Origin: Auxenochlorella pyrenoidosa
Lineage: Eukaryota; Chlorophyta; Trebouxiophyceae; Chlorellales; Chlorellaceae
Length of the DNA: 23,745 nucleotides
Assembly (NCBI GenBank): GCA_001430745.1
Contig: KQ481983.1
Coordinates: 493,742 to 517,486 of the forward strand
Direction: 5' to 3'
The notes beneath the pieces were generated by a model. It was not told where the DNA came from. It searched no databases and saw only the letters and a list, made by a program, of their open reading frames with translations. A program made the position numbers and the translations under genes. Position 1 is the stretch's first letter, and the number at the start of each line of letters is the position of its first letter. This document shows, in pieces, positions 16,201-23,745 of this stretch.

Positions 16201-16714
16201 CCCCGCCTAAAGAAAGCCCCCACCCCCACCCCCACCCCCAGGTGCTGCACCGTCGCGCCAACCTGGAGCGCCCGCGGGTGGTGCACGCGATGAGCGTGAC
16301 GCGGCTGGCGGGGCCGCCAGGCGGGCGCGGCGCCTACTGCGCGCTGCGCCTGCGCACGCAGGCGGGCACCTACATCAAAGAGTTTGTGCACGGTGAGGGG
16401 GGCATCAAGGAGTTTGTGCGCGGTGAAGGGGGCGCGGCGGCGCATGGCGCGCCACGCCGTGGTGGCAACGAGCGTTCGGATCAGTGCTGCTTGCGTCCCC
16501 CCCCCCCCCAAAAAAAAAAAAATGGAAACCAGAATCCAGACACACAAAATACAAACAAACACAAATCCCCCGCGCCCGCCTGCCCTGCCACGGCGCAGGC
16601 GACCTGGGCCGCTCACGGCCGTCCCTGGGGGACCTGCTAGGCGGCTGCCGGGCCCAGATTGTGTCTTTGGACGTGGAGCAGGTGCACATGGAGTTTGGGC
16701 CAGAGAGCCAGTAG
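13299..16714 (+). CDS. PUS10: tRNA pseudouridine synthase Pus10
   Basis: Makes pseudouridine in the T-arm of tRNAs (positions 54/55 in this family). Exons: 13299-13373, 13460-14192, 14430-14905, 15141-15204, 15472-15596, 15823-16020, 16242-16392, 16599-16714; 645 aa, against about 530 in human. The N-terminal zinc site is CGRC (27-30) with CPLC (120-123), matching the two CxxC pairs of human PUS10. A THUMP-like region follows, with added Ala/Gly/Gln-rich linkers that explain the extra length. Then come GRYLKLRRGIPQSPWVIDG, the catalytic motif GREDIDVRMLGEGRPF (D453 or D455), KEGEQEKQKSY, QQTPVRVLHRR and TQAGTYIKEFVHGDLGR. The start is the ATG at 13299; the reading frame open from 13241 is different upstream. 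A tandem duplication spans the exon 7 donor. Confidence 0.93.
16217..16240 (+). repeat. (CCCCCA)4 microsatellite forming the PUS10 exon 7 acceptor
   Basis: Four perfect CCCCCA units followed by G, so the last unit supplies the CAG of the 3' splice site for the exon at 16242. The same hexamer lies at a TK acceptor (11492-11522). Confidence 0.85.
16373..16432 (+). repeat. 30-base tandem duplication across the PUS10 exon 7 donor
   Basis: Copies 16373-16402 and 16403-16432 differ at three bases. Each contains ATCAA(A/G)GAGTTTGTGC(A/G)CG|GTGA, that is, the exon end plus a 5' splice site. Using the second donor at 16423 would add exactly ten in-frame residues. Confidence 0.9.
16497..16522 (+). repeat. 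C13-A13 homopolymer tract in PUS10 intron 7
   Basis: Thirteen C followed by thirteen A, then an A-rich stretch to about 16565 that is unlike the rest of the window. It may be a slippage-prone microsatellite or the tail of an inserted retro-element; nothing else supports insertion. Confidence 0.7.
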
Positions 16715-17177
16715 GCGCCTCGCTGGCACGGCGGTACCTGGCAGCCAGGGCTGGGGGCCAGGGCGCGCGGCGCCCAGGCAGCACGTGAGTCTCAGGCCGC
16801 GCATGGCGTCCCCCACCATGCATGTGCTTTTTCCCGTCCTGGCTCGCCCCGCAGAGCAGCAGCTTGCAGCCATCCTTCCTTTCAATTCATTTAATGTCGA
16901 CATCAACAGGCTTGGTGGCCCTGGCTGTGTAGCAAACGACCAAGAGCTGTGCCTGGCGTGCGGACGCCCTGAAACTGCAGGGCTGCTGTGCCCCTGAAGA
17001 ATGGCCGTTTTACAGCAGAAACAACGCCCTAGTCGTGCTGCCTCCCATGGTGCGCTGGCGCCCGCAAAGCGCCCGCAGCGGCAGGCCTGCCTGGTGCGAA
17101 CGGTGTGTCGGCAACCTCGATCCCGCGCCCAGTCTCACCACAGGCGGATTGCAAGCCGAATTGGTGCCCTTGGAAGC
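16715..17177. other. Non-coding: PUS10 3' UTR and F-box gene promoter
   Basis: No gene is recognised. The part from 17001 is open in the F-box frame and would add 59 Arg/Ala-rich residues if the start were at 17001. No TGTAA motif is visible after the PUS10 stop. Confidence 0.45.
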
Positions 17178-20100
17178 ATGGCGAACACCAGAGCCGAACA
17201 CAGCGCCGAACCCGTGTTGCAGCCGGAGGGCGCAGCACACGGGGATGCCCTCCCGCTCACCCCAGATGCTCTCCACATAGTGCTCTCTAGGCTGGACTTT
17301 GCCGACCTGCTTTCTGCCTCGGCCACCTGCCGCCAGCTCCATGCCGCCGCCTCTGCTCCGCAACTCTGGCAGCGCCTGTGCCGCCGCCGCTGGGCTGGCA
17401 GCTTGAACATCAGCTTGTTTGGAGGCAGCGCAAGGCACGGCGGCCTCCCAGACTACCGCCAGCTGTTTCTGCAAGACAACGGATGGGCATGGCCTCGGCT
17501 GACAGTGCAGCGCTATGCAGGTCAGCTGGTGCCAGCAAGCGGCAGGGGCCACAGCACAGCCCTTCTTTTCTTCTGTTGCTTGCATGTGGTCTGCCCTCCT
17601 GTGCATCTGCCTTCCGGCGATGTAGATGGTTGCATTGCGCCTGGCAGAGCTCCGCAGCATTCACTGCTTCCCGCCGCCCCCGCGTCGCGCAGGGGTGCGG
17701 TGGGCTGACGAGATTGCGGCGATACAGCCCCGCACAGAGGCCGACGGCAGCACGACCATCGCGGTCAGCAGCTGCCGTGAGCTGCGCCTGCTGCGCCTGG
17801 ATGCGGCGCCAGGCTCCCGGCTGCAGGTGCTGCGGGCCGCCAACCACAGCGTGCACTCTGGGCGGGAGCTGTGGAGCAGCGTGGCCGCGCTGGCCGCTGC
17901 CGACGAGCCGGCAGGCGGCGAGGGCTGGGTGGCGGCTGGCGGCTGCCATGGCAGGTTGGCGCTCTTCCAGCTGCCGCCCGGCGGGAGCAGCTCGCCGTCG
18001 CATGCTGCGCTGCGCCCCGCGGCGGTGCTCGACCTTCCGGGCAGCAGGTGGGCTGCAGTGGGGGGGCAGCAGTGGTGACCGCCGAAAGTGCTGCAGATGC
18101 TGCGTTCGTGTGCTGGCCTGTCTTCTGTACATGAGGTGCTGCATGCTGCTGGCGCTTCTCTGTGCCGCGGCATGCTGGTGCCAGCAGCTGGCTACACCCC
18201 CATCGCGCTCTCGGTATTGACCTTGCCCTCCCTTATCCATTCCCCCATCACTTGGCCCCTGCAGCTGCCTGGTGAGCGACCTGCTGTACCTGCCCGCCCA
18301 GAGCCGCTGCGCCGCGCTGCACGACGCGCTGGGCCTGCTGCGGCCGGTGCCGCAGCGCAGCGCGCTCAGCGTGGTGGACGCCGCCACCTGGCAGGCGGTG
18401 GGGCAGCCCCTGCGCGACGTGCTGGACGGCTATGAGCTGGCGGCTGTGGCGGCTGTGGGCGACAGCGGCTCCGAGTTTGTAGCGGGGTCGGTCAAGATGT
18501 CAGGTGCAGGGCACTAGGTTTGGGCGAGTGTGCGAACTGGGGCTTGGCAAGTGCAGGCGGCGCTAGGGGTGGCGCCCGGCCTCCGAGGCGCCATGTACAA
18601 TTTGAGTTGTCTTTGTTCGCCATGCACTGAGCGTCTGCACGAGCCCGCGCAGCCGGCACTCATCCAGCCTCCGTGCGTGCCCTCCCTCCCGGGCCCCCGC
18701 AGATGACCAGGCCAGCGGGTGGGCCTGCCGGCGGTGCCCGCCCGCCGCGCCCGCCGCGCTGTGCTTCCACAAGAGCCCCGCCGCGGCCGCCGCGCTGTGC
18801 GTGCTCGACTGCCGCGCGGCCGGCGGCATGGTGGCCCGCTACTCGGCGCACCACCGCAGCCTGTACCCCCACTTGGAGGCCGTGAGGGGCCACTACCTGC
18901 TCACCAGCCATGCCGGCACCCCCGTGGCCTGCTGGGACCAACGGTGGGCTCCGCGAAGGCAGCAGCGGGGGAGGGGAGGGCCTGGGGGGCTTGTGCGGAT
19001 GCATGCACCCCCATCTGTGCCCCCCCCCAGCTGCCGGCGTCCGCGTGTCGGGGCTCTTTACCCCGAGAGCTGGCTCTCCACCCCCACCGGCTGTCCCAGC
19101 TGGGGCCGCCTGCTGGCTGCCTGCCCGTCATTGCTGACATGTGCATGCTGCGCCGCATGGCGGGCCCAGGCAGAGTGAAGCGTGCCAGGGCGCTGCTCGG
19201 CGCGTGCGCTGGCGGGGCATCTGTGCTCCGCCACACGCGCCGACGTGCCTACCTTGCCGCCCCCGCCTGCAGCCAGATGAACGGCCCCGTGCACGAGGTG
19301 CAGCACCTGCCGCGGCAGAAGGACCTGGGCCTGTCGGCAACTGCAGCGCTGCCTCTGGAGCACCCAGACCTGCATGAGCCGCCCACCAGCCAGGCACTGC
19401 ACCTGTCGGCCACGCAGGGTGCGGGGAGGGCAGGGGGTGGGTGTTTCCATCCGTGGAGGCATGCCCACAAGCACCGGCCAGCGTCCAGGCGCGCTGCTGC
19501 TGCCTTGTTGCTCTGTTCATGCGAGGGGCAACTTGCCTGCGGCATGACGTCTGCCCTCCCTTGCCCCGCAGACCTGCTGCTGGGCCGCGCCGACAGCGGC
19601 ATGTGCTGGCTGTTTGACCTGTCGGAGCGGCTCGGCTGGGCAGATGGCAGCCACGCCGGCAGCTGGCTGCGCACGGCGCGGCAGGGGCAGGCCACGTGGC
19701 GCAGCGATGCAATGAGTCAGGGCCCAGGCGGCGACGCCGACATGCCAGAGGGGCCGACTGAGGGGGAGGCAACAGAGGTGGGCGGGCTGACAGGCCTGGC
19801 GGGAGAGCCGTCGAGCCACGCTCACTGTGCACAACCCTGCCACACATGCTGCGCGCAGAACGCCCCTTGGGTGAACTGTGCTGTCCTGCGCTGACCAAAC
19901 CCGTCGCAAGCCAGTCGGCGCGCAGCCTGCCACCTCAACCCGTCCTGCCTGGTGCCCGCTTCCGCAGGGTGGCCACCTGGACGAGAGCGACTGGGAGCGG
20001 GCGCCGCTGCCGCTGGGCTGCGTGGGGGCGCCCTACGAGGTGTGGTGCTCCACAGAAGGTGAGGTGTGGGGCACCGCCGTGGCGCTGGGGCGCCGAGGGG

Positions 20101-20414
20101 CAATACTGTGTGAGCAGCGCAGCCGGGGGTCAGCACCTGTCGCGCACCCAGCCAGCGTCTTGCCTCCCTCCTTGCTCATCCCGCGCTTGCCCGCAGACGA
20201 GGCGGCGCCGCTGCACTGGCTGCCACCGCCGCTGGCCTGGGTGGCGCAGCACCGCATCGTGGCGCTGGCCGGGCTGGAGCTGGAGCAGAAGCAGGACCTG
20301 TTCCCGGCACACGCGCAGGGCAGCCCCTACCCCAGCAATGCCTTGGTGGTGGCAACACTCGACAGCGCAACCACCACCGCCAGCCAGGTGGACGGTGCAG
20401 GTGGCAGGCCATGA
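17178..20414 (+). CDS. F-box protein with probable beta-propeller
   Basis: Likely substrate adaptor of an SCF ubiquitin ligase. Exons: 17178-17520, 17693-18047, 18265-18503, 18703-18943, 19273-19418, 19572-19777, 19968-20058, 20197-20414; 612 aa with all phases consistent. The F-box lies at about residues 26-72 (LPLTPDALHIVLSRLDFADL, then CRQLHAAA and LWQRLCRRRW). The rest shows repeated strand patterns ending in small-residue turns and Trp/Leu, such as GWVAAGGCHGRLALFQL, VACWDQR and LLLGRADSGMCWLFDL, which suggest WD40- or quinoprotein-like blades; that is inference. The start at 17178 places the F-box near the N terminus as usual; the upstream ATG at 17001 would add a basic leader. Substrate unknown. 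It converges with beta-tubulin. Confidence 0.8.
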
Positions 20415-20827
20415 TGTCGATGCTGTCGGCCTCCCTGTGGAAAGCCCACACTTGGTTCACTGTCACAAGGGTGCTCCCAGCCATCTGTATGCACACACCA
20501 TGAGGCGCATCACCCTGAGCGCTTTTGAAGAAGAGAAACATCTTACATTCAGTTCTGAGGTCAGGTCAGGGAGAGGACAGGTCAGGGCTGCTGCTGCTGC
20601 TACATGGATGCGTTTCAGGGGGATTCCCGGCCATTGCCCACTGCCGTGGCTGCTGCATCGGTTGCCGCGGCTCCTATGCGTGCGGGCTCATTCTACTTTT
20701 CAGAGCGGCTACACAGTGACACAGGAGAGGCTGCTGCGGCTAGCGGCGTCCCCGTTCAAGTGGGGGCGGCGGGCGGCGCCGAGCGCTGCCGGGCTGAGTG
20801 GGCTGCACCACGCATGGTGTGGCAGCT
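20415..20827. other. Non-coding: convergent 3' UTRs of the F-box gene and beta-tubulin
   Basis: No gene is seen. The beta-tubulin polyadenylation signal candidate lies at 20543-20547. A few GGTCAG direct repeats occur near 20560-20590. Confidence 0.5.
20543..20547 (-). terminator. TGTAA polyadenylation signal, beta-tubulin
   Basis: TTACA on the plus strand reads TGTAA for the minus-strand beta-tubulin gene, 281 bases after its stop codon. Distance and orientation fit. Confidence 0.5.

Positions 20828-23745
<2,918 letters not shown>

Noticed and set aside
17001..17177. F-box gene starting at 17001
   Set aside because: It is possible, since the frame is open. However, it adds a 59-residue Arg/Ala/Gln leader without recognisable function, and the 17178 start puts the F-box in its usual place. 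Kept as an alternative only.
17378..18220. 280-codon plus-strand frame overlapping the F-box gene
   Set aside because: Shadow frame of GC-rich exons and introns, with Arg/Cys/Ala-rich composition and no domain. The F-box exons are in other frames with consistent splice phases.

Overview
This is a nuclear genomic segment from a GC-rich, intron-dense green alga. A trebouxiophyte of the Chlorella/Micractinium type is the best guess, but that is inferred from style and not proven. The evidence is short introns (mostly 80-600 nt, phase-consistent, GT-AG with some GC-AG), Ala/Gly/Gln-rich low-complexity insertions, transit-peptide-like N termini, TGTAA motifs downstream of several stops, and an intron-rich beta-tubulin. 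There is no prokaryotic operon structure. I rebuilt ten protein genes exon by exon; reading frame is kept across every proposed junction.

Layout. (1) 1-908, + strand: 3' end of a secreted-looking Cys-rich protein. (2) about 1320-6900: a tandem duplication of a divergent (head-to-head) pair of small unknown genes. Each gene encodes a 143-154 aa protein with a targeting-like N terminus and about two hydrophobic helices. A relic of a third copy lies between the units. (3) 7141-9638, + strand: a peroxiredoxin-like PRXL2/SelU protein whose reading frame needs an in-frame TGA (7792-7794) read as selenocysteine. A well-formed SECIS-like hairpin lies in its 3' UTR (9829-9914). (4) 10160-12584, - strand: thymidine kinase; a 450-base assembly gap falls wholly inside one intron. 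(5) 13299-16714, + strand: tRNA pseudouridine synthase PUS10. (6) 17178-20414, + strand: an F-box protein with a probable beta-propeller. (7) 20828-23745, - strand: beta-tubulin, missing only about its first 15 residues beyond the window edge.

The genes are ordinary single eukaryotic units, not a pathway cluster. SelU and TK converge, TK and PUS10 diverge, PUS10 and the F-box gene are in tandem, and the F-box gene and beta-tubulin converge. The two results most worth following are the selenoprotein, where a UGA codon, a split Cys codon and a SECIS agree with each other, and the duplicated divergent gene pair, whose shared promoter and targeting regions are nearly identical while the membrane domains have diverged strongly.
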